A stretch of DNA of 64,000 bases from JAIXWP01 sp041391745 (GTDB lineage: Bacteria; Bacteroidota; Bacteroidia; Flavobacteriales_D; Sanyastnellaceae), in assembly GCA_041391745.1 (NCBI GenBank), contig JAWKNK010000007.1, positions 1 through 64,000 on the forward strand, in the 5' to 3' direction. Both the position numbers and the translations under genes were made by a program. Under the pieces are notes generated by a model. That model saw only the letters and a program-made list of their open reading frames with translations, did not search any database and was not told the origin of the DNA. This document shows positions 28,003 to 36,927 of this stretch, in pieces. Within the stretch, counting starts at the first letter, position 1; each line of letters starts with the position of its first letter.

Positions 28003-29258
28003 GGTATTTGATAGCAATTGTATTTCTCATGTTCTCCGCGGCGATAGCATGCGCTCAGGGGGCGTCAAGAAAAAACATGAGAGCCGAAGGTGATAAGTAT
28101 TTGACTGCTGGAAATATTAGGTTTAATCTGGCAGAGGGAGATATTACAGAAGAGTATTTTCGCAATGAAGATTCAAAAGCTGAAAACAAGGTTTCGGCAT
28201 CTGAGGAAAATAAATCGGAAATTATTGAATATAGTGACGAGCTAGCGGGCTTGATGCTAAACAATCTTGTGGAGTGGGGCTATCTTGATACAAGTGATCG
28301 ATTTTTGCCCGACTATAAGAATTCTCTTCACGTAGACATGGCTATTGAAGAAGCACATTTTAGAATTATTCGACCGTCTAAAAAAGGTTTAAGCAAAGCC
28401 ATTTACATTGAATTCGTTTCTGACTTTCAATTGAAATCCTATTACGGGAAGGAACTTTATAGAAAATCAGTTTCTAAGGAATTAAAATTGAATCGAAGCT
28501 CCTCGGAAAAGGAAGTGCGAGGAGTATTTTCAAATTTAATTAAGATGCTTGTTAAAGACTTCGTGTTTGATGACGAAGTTCAGAAACTTGTTACCTCCAC
28601 GGAGTATTATGACCTAGAAGACGAAGCTAGTTTCGAAACGGTTTCAATACCTACACCATCTGGCACAGAAAAACCAGAAGACTGGAAGAAAAGTGTGGCA
28701 ACAATAATTCTCGAGGATGGTCATGGAAGTGCTTGTATTATTTCGGCAGATGGATACTTGATATCGAACTTTCACGTGGTTGGTCAAAATGAAACGGTAA
28801 AAGTGAAATTTCATGACGGTAGTAATGCTATTGGCATTGTTTTACGAAAACATCCCGACTGCGATTTGGCTTTGATAAAAGTGGACATTAGTAATTTAGT
28901 TCCCCTTCCTATAGCAGAAAGCGAAATTGAATTTGGTGAGGATGTGTATGTTTTAGGAACACCAGCAGATACTCTTCTAGCAGGCTCAATGTTTAAAGGT
29001 GTGATATCGGGTAAACGAAACTTTGATGGTGCTGTATACCTACAAACAGATGCGAAAGTGAACGTAGGAAATAGTGGAGGAGCTATGATTAATTCCTCGG
29101 GAGAACTAGTTGGTATCGTTAGCAGTAAATACGCAGGGTTCGGAATTGAGGGTATTGGTTTCGCAGTTCCAATCATCGAATTAAAGCGATTGAAAATTGA
29201 AGTGCTTCACCCAACTCCAAGTTCAGCACCCGTTCCGAAACCTCAGACTCGAAGGTAA
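27999..29258 (+). CDS. secreted trypsin-like (HtrA-type S1C) serine protease, catalytic triad intact
   Basis: 419 residues. Signal peptide about 1-20 (IFLMFSAAIACAQ-like), an N-terminal region with a helical segment at about 170-200, then a trypsin-like domain (about 232-395). Triad His259 (SNFHVV), Asp289 (DCDLALIK) and Ser359 (NVGNSGGAM). The protein ends in a proline-rich tail (PTPSSAPVPKP) with no PDZ domain. Third gene of the tandem cassette; it overlaps the second gene by four bases, so the three are very probably one operon. Confidence 0.92.
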   Translation: MRYLIAIVFLMFSAAIACAQGASRKNMRAEGDKYLTAGNIRFNLAEGDITEEYFRNEDSKAENKVSASEENKSEIIEYSDELAGLMLNNLVEWGYLDTSDRFLPDYKNSLHVDMAIEEAHFRIIRPSKKGLSKAIYIEFVSDFQLKSYYGKELYRKSVSKELKLNRSSSEKEVRGVFSNLIKMLVKDFVFDDEVQKLVTSTEYYDLEDEASFETVSIPTPSGTEKPEDWKKSVATIILEDGHGSACIISADGYLISNFHVVGQNETVKVKFHDGSNAIGIVLRKHPDCDLALIKVDISNLVPLPIAESEIEFGEDVYVLGTPADTLLAGSMFKGVISGKRNFDGAVYLQTDAKVNVGNSGGAMINSSGELVGIVSSKYAGFGIEGIGFAVPIIELKRLKIEVLHPTPSSAPVPKPQTRR

Positions 29259-29278
29259 TAGTCGTGTTGGATTTCTTG

Positions 29279-29974
29279 TTATAATGACCTGATTTTAGAC
29301 ATCCCTCCATCTACATGTAGCACCTGACCTGTAATCCAAGCGCTTTTTTCTGAAAGTAGAAAAAGAGCAGCACTTGCAATATCCTCGACGGTGCCAATGC
29401 GCTGTAGCGGGTGCCTCTTGTTGGATGCATCCAGTTTTTCGGGAGTACTAATTAGTTTTTCTGCAAGGTCTGTTGCCGTAAGCGATGGTGCTATGGCGTT
29501 TACTCTGATGGTTGGAGCCCACTCGGCAGCCAAACTTTTTACGAGTCCCTCAATAGCTCCTTTAGCTGCAGCGATACTCGAGTGGAATGGCATACCTTGA
29601 CTTACCGCGACGGTGCTAAATAGCACAACCGATGGTTTTTCTGATTTTTTCAATAAGGGCAAGCACTTTTGCAGAACCTCAATGGCACCGTATACATTCA
29701 CTTCCATTTCACTTTGAAATTCCTCTCGACTAATGCGATGAAAGGGTTTGAGGCTGATGGTGCCAGGTGCGTAAACGATGCCATCTAATGATTGCATTTC
29801 AGCGTTAAGATGAAGTGCTTCTTTAGCATCCCATTGTATGTAATGTACATTTGGAAGAGTTGAATTCTCAATATTCCTTCCCGTAGCTATCACATTGAAA
29901 CCTTTCAATGAGAGTTCTTCTGAAATCTTTTTTCCGATACCTCTTGTACCACCAACTACCAGATAATTCTTCAT
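29279..29974 (-). CDS. SDR-family protein lacking the catalytic Tyr, next to folE
   Basis: 231 residues. The Rossmann fold is clear (GGTRGIGKKISEELS), and VRVNAIAPSLTATDLAEK and GQVLHVDGG are family features. In the catalytic loop the Ser is present (FSTVAVSQG) but the position of the YxxxK Tyr is Ile in FHSSIAAAKGAIEGL; only the Lys remains. This substitution is seen in some SDR-like proteins of Flavobacteriia. The stop of folE overlaps its start by one base, so it is co-transcribed with folE; a role in pterin metabolism is inference. It may have lost or changed activity. Confidence 0.88.
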   Translation of the reverse strand: MKNYLVVGGTRGIGKKISEELSLKGFNVIATGRNIENSTLPNVHYIQWDAKEALHLNAEMQSLDGIVYAPGTISLKPFHRISREEFQSEMEVNVYGAIEVLQKCLPLLKKSEKPSVVLFSTVAVSQGMPFHSSIAAAKGAIEGLVKSLAAEWAPTIRVNAIAPSLTATDLAEKLISTPEKLDASNKRHPLQRIGTVEDIASAALFLLSEKSAWITGQVLHVDGGMSKIRSL

Positions 29975-30645
29975 TAGAAAGAAATGTATTTCAAGAGTTC
30001 ATCTTTCGTATTTGGGTTCAAAAATTTACCGCTGTAACTACTGGTGGTAGTGCTCGAACTAATGTCTTGTACTCCACGGCTGCTCACACACAAATGTTCG
30101 GCATCAATGATTACCGCCACATCTTCTGTATCGAGAATCTTCTTTAACTCATTGGCGATTTGAACGGTCAATCGTTCTTGTACTTGCGGTCTTTGTGCGA
30201 AATAATGAACGATGCGGTTGAGCTTGCTCAAACCAATGACTTTTCCTGAAGAAATATAGGCCACATGGGCTTTTCCGATGATAGGTACAAAGTGATGTTC
30301 ACAATTGGAATAGAACGTGATGTTCTTTTCCACCAACATTTCCTTGTATTGATATTTATTGTCAAAAAGCTTTACATCTGGTTTGTTCTTCGGATCTAAT
30401 CCTTTGAAAATCTCTTTCACATACATTTTGGCCACGCGATGCGGAGTTCCGCTCAAACTATCATCGTTCAAGTCGAGCCCCAGCGTTTCCATGATATCTC
30501 TGAATTTTTCAGAAATAATCTCTATTTTTTTTTCATCAGAAAGATCAAATGCGTCATCTCTCAATGGAGTTTCAATAGATGTCATTACGTGTTGATCCCC
30601 CATCTCATCAATGGAAATCAAGATTGAATCAGGCAGTACAGACAT
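29974..30645 (-). CDS. folE: GTP cyclohydrolase I
   Basis: 223 residues. Converts GTP to dihydroneopterin triphosphate, the first step of folate and other pterin pathways. The zinc-binding and catalytic region reads FYSNCEHHFVPIIG, followed by KVIGLSKLNRIVHYFA, AQRPQVQERLTVQIA and EHLCVSSRGVQD. Start MSVLPDSILISIDEMGD. It overlaps the SDR gene by one base. Confidence 0.97.
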   Translation of the reverse strand: MSVLPDSILISIDEMGDQHVMTSIETPLRDDAFDLSDEKKIEIISEKFRDIMETLGLDLNDDSLSGTPHRVAKMYVKEIFKGLDPKNKPDVKLFDNKYQYKEMLVEKNITFYSNCEHHFVPIIGKAHVAYISSGKVIGLSKLNRIVHYFAQRPQVQERLTVQIANELKKILDTEDVAVIIDAEHLCVSSRGVQDISSSTTTSSYSGKFLNPNTKDELLKYISF

Positions 30646-30716
30646 ATTTTAAAAATTAAAGATGAATAACTATAACAATGGCAGATTTCAATTGTTCGCG
30701 GCATCGGCGCAATAAA

Positions 30717-30742
30717 AAAAGCCGGCACTAAGGCCGGCTTTT
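30717..30742 (-). terminator. intrinsic terminator after lolA
   Basis: On the minus strand AAAAGCCGGC-CTTAGT-GCCGGC is followed by a T run, ending the lolA transcript before folE. Confidence 0.85.
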
Positions 30743-30760
30743 CTATGTATTAAGAGATTT

Positions 30761-31405
30761 TTAGATTCTATTATCAATCATTTCAACACCAGGATGCCCC
30801 GTTTTGTTGAATTGGAATTCTGAATCGCCTAGTTCAATATTTGTTTTGAAACTCTTGATTTTGTATGAAATTTCAGCGTTTTCACGCGTCTTTACAACAA
30901 TCTTATGTGCTTGCATTTTTGCTTTGTCGATGTACAAAACAATGGTGTGATAAGACTTGTCTTTCGGCTGATTTGGGAATAAATGAATTTCGTAACAAGC
31001 AATACCATCAACAGTGGCATTGGTGTTTTTCATTTCATGTTTAAAATCTTTCTCCCAAATCGTAAACATTTCACTTGGATCAAATGCGCCGTCTTTCACA
31101 TCTTCTAAATAATCGATAGTGCATTCGTTGTTTTTCTTGTCGAAGCTCCAAACATTCGTTCCATCTGAAAATACTTGGTATTGAGAGATGTTGAGGTTGT
31201 ATTTCTGTCCTTTTATTTTAATGCTTCCATCATCCTTGGTATTGATGCCGTTTTTCTTATCGACCAAAGAAGAACTGAATTCTGCAGAAATGGTTTTCCA
31301 AGTTTTTGCCTTAGCGGAAATTTTATCTAAAATCTCCTTAGAAGTTTGAGCTTGACTAGATAATGCTACTAGAAATAAGGCTAAAACCAATGATAATTGT
31401 CTCAT
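30761..31405 (-). CDS. lolA: LolA-like outer-membrane lipoprotein carrier
   Basis: 214 residues. Signal peptide about 1-20 (LSLVLALFLVALSSQAQ), then a LolA-type beta-barrel pocket with features such as GSIKIKGQKYNLNIS, YQVFSDGTNVWSFDK and NNECTIDYLED. LolA carries lipoproteins from LolCDE to the outer membrane. ftsK lies immediately upstream on the same strand. A -7 box sits just inside the ftsK 3' end. Confidence 0.93.
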   Translation of the reverse strand: MRQLSLVLALFLVALSSQAQTSKEILDKISAKAKTWKTISAEFSSSLVDKKNGINTKDDGSIKIKGQKYNLNISQYQVFSDGTNVWSFDKKNNECTIDYLEDVKDGAFDPSEMFTIWEKDFKHEMKNTNATVDGIACYEIHLFPNQPKDKSYHTIVLYIDKAKMQAHKIVVKTRENAEISYKIKSFKTNIELGDSEFQFNKTGHPGVEMIDNRI

Positions 31406-31438
31406 GTTACTTTTTTTGTGCCGTAATTTTCAATAACC

Positions 31439-31458
31439 GTTCCAAAATCATTTGGAAC
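31439..31458 (-). other. hairpin in the lolA leader
   Basis: GTTCCAAA-TGAT-TTTGGAAC on the minus strand, between the lolA -7 box and its start codon. It has no T run on the minus strand, so it is probably a leader structure rather than a terminator. Confidence 0.4.
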
Positions 31459-31470
31459 CTTTTTCAGGCG

Positions 31471-31478
31471 CAAAGTTA
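31471..31478 (-). promoter_or_regulatory. -7 box (TAACTTTG) for lolA
   Basis: Exact TAnnTTTG match on the minus strand, 66 bp upstream of the lolA start and close to the ftsK stop. No clear -33 element was seen. Confidence 0.4.
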
Positions 31479-31483
31479 ATAAA

Positions 31484-34213
31484 TCAAGGGTTATTCAGGT
31501 TTTTGAGAAATGCATCTAAACTCATTTCATCTGGAATGAGCACTTTTCTAGCCTTACTTCCTTCAAATGGACCGATGATGCCAGCTGCTTCCAACTGGTC
31601 TACAAGCCTTCCTGCACGGTTGTATCCGAGTTTTAATTTACGTTGGAGCATGGACGCTGATCCTTGTTGAGTCATCACCACGATGCGAGCGGCATCTTCA
31701 AAAAGAGCATCACGATCTTGATCATCGAAAGAGAGGGGCTCACCAGCACTTTCGTCGGGGACTTCTGGTAAATGAAGAGCATGAGGATATCCTTGTTGCG
31801 ACCCGATGAAGTCAGTAATTTCTTCTACCTCAGGGGTGTCTACAAAACCACACTGAATACGTATCAAATCATTTCCGGTAGAATAGAGCATATCACCTCG
31901 TCCGATGAGCTGATCTGCTCCCCCTGCATCAAGAATGGTTCGGGAATCTATTTTTGATGTTACACGGAAGGCAATACGAGCAGGGAAGTTTGCCTTGATT
32001 GTTCCTGTGATAATATTGACCGATGGTCTTTGAGTTGCTATTATTAAGTGAATTCCAATAGCACGCGCCAGTTGAGCCAATCGAGCTATAGGTGTTTCTA
32101 CTTCGCGACCTGCGGTCATAATCAAATCGGCAAACTCATCTACCACGAGCACGATATAAGGCAAATAGCGGTGACCATTTTCAGGATTTAAACGACGCGC
32201 TATAAACTTCGCATTGTATTCCTTGATGTTTCGACACTGGGCTATCTTCAGCAACTCATAACGCTCATCCATTTCAATACAAAGTGAGTTCAGCGTTCTT
32301 ACCACTTTACTTGTGTCCGTGATGATTGGCTCGTCTGAGTCTGGTAGTTTGGCTAGGAAGTGACGTTCAATTTTGTTGAACAAAGTTAATTCCACCTTTT
32401 TGGGGTCAACCAATACGAACTTGATTTGAGATGGATGCTTTTTGTAAAGCAGTGAAACCAAAATCGCGTTCAATCCAACTGATTTACCTTGTCCTGTGGC
32501 ACCTGCCATAAGCAAGTGAGGCATTTTAGCCAAGTCGGCAACAAAGGTTTCGTTGCTAATTGTTTTTCCTAATACTACAGGCAAGTCCATGTCTGTATGT
32601 TGGAATTTTTCGCTCATGATAAGCGAACGCATAGAAACAACATCTGCACGCGAATTTGGGACTTCGATACCGATTGTTCCTTTACCAGGAATTGGAGCGA
32701 TAATACGGATACCTAGCGCTGCGAGGCTAAGCGCGATATCATCTTCAAGGTTTTTAATCTTGGAAATACGAACACCGGGAGCGGGAACTATTTCGTACAA
32801 CGTAACAGTTGGACCGATGGTAGCTTTGATTTTATCAATCTCAATTTTGTAGTGATTGAGCGTCTCAACGATTTTATTCTTATTGGCTTCGAGTTCTTCT
32901 TTATTGATATGTGGCACACCCGAACCGTGTGGTTTCAGCAACTCGATAGAAGGAAGCTCATATCGGCTCAAATCCAATTTTGGATCATATTCTCCAAACT
33001 CCTGAACTTTATTTTCTAAGTCTTCGTCAGTAAGAAGTGATTCTTCTTGGGGAGCTTCTACTTCCAATCCATCCACTGCCAATTCGGCTTCAGGTGTTGG
33101 TTGGACTAATGATGGTTCTTCATAAGATTTAGCATCAGAAGTTGGAATAGGGGAAATAGGTGGAGACGAAACTTCTTCTGGCTCGTTATCAAAATGAAAC
33201 TGAATATTGGTGTTTTTTTGCTCTGGTTCAGGAGTAGATTCTACAACTGTAGCAGTTGTTGGCGCTGGTTCGGAAGGCTTTGTGGTAAGATATGGTTCTG
33301 GTCCTTCCTCTTCATCTTCTGAATGAAGATCGATCATTTCAGGAAATGATTTGTCTTCTCTTAAGCTATTTCCAAGGGGCTGAATTATCGTTTTTTTTTC
33401 AGCCTCAGATTCATTTTCATCAGCTTCATCTTCTTCGTCATCTTCCTCATCAAGTTCGTGCACTTCGGCAGCCAATGCCTCGGCTCGAGCAGCTTTTTCT
33501 TCCTTTCTATTCGCCCACCATTCTTTTATTCTAGCCCAAAGTGAATCAACCAAGTGGTTGTGATTGAAAATAAAATATGCTCCAGCTACCAAAAGCAGTA
33601 GCATCAAAGTGCCAAACCACCCCAAGGTAAAGGTGGTCCATTCTGTAGCGAAATGACCATAACCTCCAACAAACCTGTCGTTGCAAGTAATTTCAATCGT
33701 GCGTTCAAATTCATCCACACGATTATGAAAAAGGAAACCGATGAGAAGTGGAAAGTAGAGCACTCCTAGTACAGAAAGTCTGATGCTTTTGTAGAAAGGA
33801 AGTAGTTCTCTTTTAAATGCCACGCGAACGCCCCACAGAAAAAGGACGAAAGAAACAAAGAAGGCACCTATGCCGAGATAGGTGAACATAAAAAAGTGAG
33901 CCAGGTGTGCACCTATTTTACCCATCCAATTATGAAATGGTTCATGCTCTGAAAAATCAGAAACTGTTGTATCTCCTGTAATCAAATATTGATCATGACC
34001 TCCAGAAATGAGATAAGACAAACAAGCAAGGAAGAGATAGACACCGAAGGACGCTATGAAAATTCCCGCGATTTTTTTCACACGCGGGTCACCCATGAAG
34101 TTCTTGAAGGATGAAGTTCCTGAACTTGATGCGTTATTTTTTTTCTTTGATGCTGCTGCCACTTCTGGTTCTGCGTTTTGCTTTGCGGTATTTTTAGGGG
34201 TGTTCTTTGCCAC
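31484..34213 (-). CDS. ftsK: DNA translocase FtsK/SpoIIIE
   Basis: 909 residues. Start MAKNTPKNTAKQNAEPEV, several membrane helices (about 45-220), a long acidic low-complexity linker (about 245-410), then the translocase motor with P-loop GATGQGKSVGLNAI and LIIATQRPSVNIITG, and a C-terminal winged-helix gamma domain (ASMLQRKLKLGYNRAGRLVDQLE). It pumps DNA during chromosome segregation at the division septum. It is convergent-independent of the AlkD gene, which starts divergently about 110 bp upstream. Confidence 0.96.
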   Translation of the reverse strand: MAKNTPKNTAKQNAEPEVAAASKKKNNASSSGTSSFKNFMGDPRVKKIAGIFIASFGVYLFLACLSYLISGGHDQYLITGDTTVSDFSEHEPFHNWMGKIGAHLAHFFMFTYLGIGAFFVSFVLFLWGVRVAFKRELLPFYKSIRLSVLGVLYFPLLIGFLFHNRVDEFERTIEITCNDRFVGGYGHFATEWTTFTLGWFGTLMLLLLVAGAYFIFNHNHLVDSLWARIKEWWANRKEEKAARAEALAAEVHELDEEDDEEDEADENESEAEKKTIIQPLGNSLREDKSFPEMIDLHSEDEEEGPEPYLTTKPSEPAPTTATVVESTPEPEQKNTNIQFHFDNEPEEVSSPPISPIPTSDAKSYEEPSLVQPTPEAELAVDGLEVEAPQEESLLTDEDLENKVQEFGEYDPKLDLSRYELPSIELLKPHGSGVPHINKEELEANKNKIVETLNHYKIEIDKIKATIGPTVTLYEIVPAPGVRISKIKNLEDDIALSLAALGIRIIAPIPGKGTIGIEVPNSRADVVSMRSLIMSEKFQHTDMDLPVVLGKTISNETFVADLAKMPHLLMAGATGQGKSVGLNAILVSLLYKKHPSQIKFVLVDPKKVELTLFNKIERHFLAKLPDSDEPIITDTSKVVRTLNSLCIEMDERYELLKIAQCRNIKEYNAKFIARRLNPENGHRYLPYIVLVVDEFADLIMTAGREVETPIARLAQLARAIGIHLIIATQRPSVNIITGTIKANFPARIAFRVTSKIDSRTILDAGGADQLIGRGDMLYSTGNDLIRIQCGFVDTPEVEEITDFIGSQQGYPHALHLPEVPDESAGEPLSFDDQDRDALFEDAARIVVMTQQGSASMLQRKLKLGYNRAGRLVDQLEAAGIIGPFEGSKARKVLIPDEMSLDAFLKNLNNP

Positions 34214-34326
34214 AGGTCTTCATGCGATTAGGCCAAAAACAAAGGTAGGTTTTGCACATTTGGCAACGAGGAAAGTCTTTTTCTATTATCAACATCCAAA
34301 TGTGGGGGAAGCATTACATTAGCGCA

Positions 34327-35004
34327 ATGAAACCGAAGGAAGCGCTAGAAGAACTATGGAAGTTGTACAAACCGCTATGTAACGCGGGAGAGGCGGAGAA
34401 AATGGCTGCCTATATGAAGAATCATTTCGAGTTTTTGGGTATTAAAAAGCCTATCCGTGCATCCGTGCATAAAGTACTGATGAGAGATATTGTTCAGGAC
34501 TCAACTATAGATACGTTCGAATTCGTGGAATTGCTGTGGAATCAACCAGAGAGAGAGTATCATTATTTTGCGATGGAATTTGCGGAGCGCAGAAAAATGT
34601 TCAACAATATTGAAAACATCGAACATTTTGAATGGCTCATCACTACTCAGTCATGGTGGGATAGTGTTGACTTTATAGCTACTCATTTGGTAGGAAAATA
34701 TTTTAGAATATTTCCAAGTGAAATTGAAAAGTGGATCCCTAAATGGGTAGAGTCACCCAACATGTGGTTGAATCGTACGGCAATTATTTTTCAGCTGAAA
34801 TACAAGAATGATATTGATACAAATGTTTTGATGTCGGCCATTTTACCGCACAAGAATTCAAATGAATTTTTTCTTAGAAAGGCGATTGGGTGGGCGCTTC
34901 GGGAGCACTCCCATTATGATTCACGCTTTGTGAAAAATGTACTCACATCGCATCAATTTTCTGGACTTACTGTTAGAGAAGCTTCGAAATATTTACAGTT
35001 TTGA
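34327..35004 (+). CDS. AlkD-like DNA alkylation repair protein
   Basis: 225 residues from the ATG at 34327 (MKPKEALEELWKLYKP); the longer upstream frame is AT-rich and not family-like. HEAT-like helical repeats such as NRTAIIFQLKYKNDIDTNVL and FLRKAIGWALREHSHYD are typical of AlkD glycosylases, which excise bulky or positively charged alkylated bases. It is followed by a gene starting with TTG overlapping this stop by four bases. Confidence 0.9.
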   Translation: MKPKEALEELWKLYKPLCNAGEAEKMAAYMKNHFEFLGIKKPIRASVHKVLMRDIVQDSTIDTFEFVELLWNQPEREYHYFAMEFAERRKMFNNIENIEHFEWLITTQSWWDSVDFIATHLVGKYFRIFPSEIEKWIPKWVESPNMWLNRTAIIFQLKYKNDIDTNVLMSAILPHKNSNEFFLRKAIGWALREHSHYDSRFVKNVLTSHQFSGLTVREASKYLQF

Positions 35005-36410
35005 AAGGAATAAAAATAAATATCTATTGGATCATTGGAATTCTTTTTGTCTTAAGACTTTATGGAATTACCAACCCTCCGCTTGAGGTCAATCACCATT
35101 GGCGACAAGTGACGGGTTTGATGGTCGCAAGAAATTTTTTAGAAGAAGATAACAACATATTATACCCAAGAGTTGACGAAGTAGGCATAGGCGGAAAGGT
35201 CAGTTCAGGAGTGATTGGAATGGAGTTTCCATTCATGAATTACTTGATGTATTTACTGTCTTTGCTTGCTGGTTACGAACATTGGTATGGAAGGCTCATC
35301 AATCTTATCGTTACTTCTTTTGGGCTGTTTTATTTTTTCAAAATCATTCGAGCTTACTGGGATGAAAAAACAGCATTATGGGCGAGTGCAATTCTCGGAT
35401 TTTCCGTTTGGTTCGCATTTGGAAGAAAGGCAATGCCCGACACAGCGAGTGTTTCCTTAGCTTTCATTGCACTTTGGCATGCTTACAAACATCTGAAAGA
35501 AGGCAAGTGGGTTTCATTAGTAGCTTACACTGTGTTTTCGACGTTGGCTATTTTGGTGAAAATTCCTTCCGCCATTTTTCTAGCGCTTGTTCCTTTAATG
35601 CTTTGGGAAAATCGATTTGCTTATCCCAATAAATTGAGAGTTTTTGCCGCTTCAGCAGCGCCGCTTATAATGGCTTACTGGTGGTATTATATATGGAATC
35701 CCATGATCGCTGCTGAAAGCGGAATGTGGTATAATTCGGGAGGAAGTATTTCAGAAGGAGCATCACTGTTTTTTCAAGAAATTTCTTTGGTGTCCTCTTA
35801 TTTTTATTTCAGCACCTTGATGTCTTATTCATTATTGGTGCTTTTAATTGTTGGAATTGTTTCGGTGTTTAAAAACAAGGACATCACCGCGAAAGCCGTG
35901 TTCGTTGTCACTTTAGGGCTATTCATGATATATGCTTTCATATCTGGAAGGCACTTCGTATATCAGCATTACTATATGATATTCTTGGCACCAGTCTGGG
36001 CCATACTGGTAGCTCTATCTTTAAAGAGTAAGATTTTTCCCAAGGTGTTGATGGCTTTAATGGTAGTCGGAATGGTTGAAGCCTATTTCAATCAAATACA
36101 TGATTTTAGAATTCATGATTACAATTGGAAAAAGGCTGAACTGGAAGGGATATTTGACAATTTTTCAGCCCGAGAGGACCTCATTGTAGTGAATGGAGAA
36201 GGAAATCCTCAGGAATTATACATGTCGCACCGGAAGGGTTGGACGTGTAAAAATGAAGAAATCGCCGATAAACGGTATATGAGCGAAGTTATTTCAGCTG
36301 GGGCTAAGTATCTGTTAATCAATAAACGAAAAGGAGAAATATCGCTTCCGTATCCTGTTGTTTATCAGGATGATACATATTTGGTGTGTCGATTGGAGAT
36401 TGAAAATTAG
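35001..36410 (+). CDS. ArnT/PMT-like membrane glycosyltransferase (GT39-like), TTG start
   Basis: 469 residues with many membrane helices. The first loop has the acidic and charged residues expected of the GT39/ArnT-like fold (NHHWRQVTGLMVARNF). It begins at a TTG overlapping the AlkD stop (TTGA), so the two genes are probably coupled. The substrate is not known; relatives transfer sugars from lipid-linked donors to lipid A or proteins. Confidence 0.83.
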   Translation: MKGIKINIYWIIGILFVLRLYGITNPPLEVNHHWRQVTGLMVARNFLEEDNNILYPRVDEVGIGGKVSSGVIGMEFPFMNYLMYLLSLLAGYEHWYGRLINLIVTSFGLFYFFKIIRAYWDEKTALWASAILGFSVWFAFGRKAMPDTASVSLAFIALWHAYKHLKEGKWVSLVAYTVFSTLAILVKIPSAIFLALVPLMLWENRFAYPNKLRVFAASAAPLIMAYWWYYIWNPMIAAESGMWYNSGGSISEGASLFFQEISLVSSYFYFSTLMSYSLLVLLIVGIVSVFKNKDITAKAVFVVTLGLFMIYAFISGRHFVYQHYYMIFLAPVWAILVALSLKSKIFPKVLMALMVVGMVEAYFNQIHDFRIHDYNWKKAELEGIFDNFSAREDLIVVNGEGNPQELYMSHRKGWTCKNEEIADKRYMSEVISAGAKYLLINKRKGEISLPYPVVYQDDTYLVCRLEIEN

Positions 36411-36462
36411 CCTTGAAGGTTAATTTTTTAACAATGGATTTTGCAAAACCGGAAAGAAGTAG

Positions 36463-36470
36463 TACATTTG
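36463..36470 (+). promoter_or_regulatory. -7 box (TACATTTG) with -33 TTTG for the rpmG operon
   Basis: Exact TAnnTTTG, with TTTG at 36440-36443 giving a 19-bp spacer, the Bacteroidota consensus arrangement. It precedes the L33 start by 20 bp. Confidence 0.75.
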
Positions 36471-36490
36471 CCCCCCATTATTAAGAAGTC

Positions 36491-36673
36491 ATGGCAAAGA
36501 AAGGAAATAGAGTACAAGTGATTATGGAGTGCACGGAGCACAAAACCAGCGGTATGCCTGGAACAAGCCGTTATATCACACAGAAGAACAGAAAGAATAC
36601 TCCAGATAGATTGGAAATGAAGAAATACAATCCGATCTTGAAGAAAATGACCGTTCATAAAGAAATCAAATAA
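36491..36673 (+). CDS. rpmG: 50S ribosomal protein L33
   Basis: 60 residues. The sequence AKKGNRVQVIMECTEHKTSG and the RYITQKNRKNTPDRLEMKKY block are diagnostic. It contains only one of the zinc-binding cysteine pairs (C14), so it looks like the zinc-free form. Followed by a DUF4295 gene and ftsY, a conserved Bacteroidota order. Confidence 0.97.
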   Translation: MAKKGNRVQVIMECTEHKTSGMPGTSRYITQKNRKNTPDRLEMKKYNPILKKMTVHKEIK

Positions 36674-36685
36674 TACTGAAACACC

Positions 36686-36838
36686 ATGGCAAAGAAGGTA
36701 GTTGCAACATTACAAACCGGTGGTGGAAAGAACCACACTAAAGTGATTAAAATGGTTAAGTCACCAAAGACTGGTGCTTACTCTTTTAAAGAAGAAATTG
36801 TACACAACGATAAAATAGCTGAGTTCTTTAAGGGCTAA
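36686..36838 (+). CDS. DUF4295-family small protein
   Basis: 50 residues, too short for a simple length cut-off but clear: MAKKVVATLQTGGGKNH and KMVKSPKTGAYSFKEEIV are typical of the small DUF4295 protein found after L33 in Bacteroidota. Its function is not known; the position next to L33 suggests a ribosome or translation link. Confidence 0.93.
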   Translation: MAKKVVATLQTGGGKNHTKVIKMVKSPKTGAYSFKEEIVHNDKIAEFFKG

Positions 36839-36860
36839 GCTTCAATTTCATAAGAATTTG

Positions 36861-36896
36861 AAAAGGGCTTTTTCCTATTGGAGAAAGCCTTTTTTG
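36861..36896 (+). terminator. intrinsic terminator after the L33-DUF4295 operon
   Basis: AAAAGGGCTTTTTC and GAGAAAGCCTTTTTT form an imperfect stem with a 5-6 nt loop and a T run, so the L33-DUF4295 transcript can end before ftsY. Confidence 0.7.
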
Positions 36897-36902
36897 TTGA
36901 CT

Positions 36903-36910
36903 TATCTTTG
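36903..36910 (+). promoter_or_regulatory. -7 box (TATCTTTG) for ftsY
   Basis: Exact TAnnTTTG match 17 bp before the ftsY ATG, after the upstream terminator. A TTGG about 21 bp upstream is a weak -33. Confidence 0.6.
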
Positions 36911-36927
36911 TAATTCAAACAAGCAGT

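Noticed and set aside
36428..36658. 76-codon open frame opposite the L33 gene
   Set aside because: It overlaps the clear ribosomal protein gene on the other strand, with no family-like sequence.
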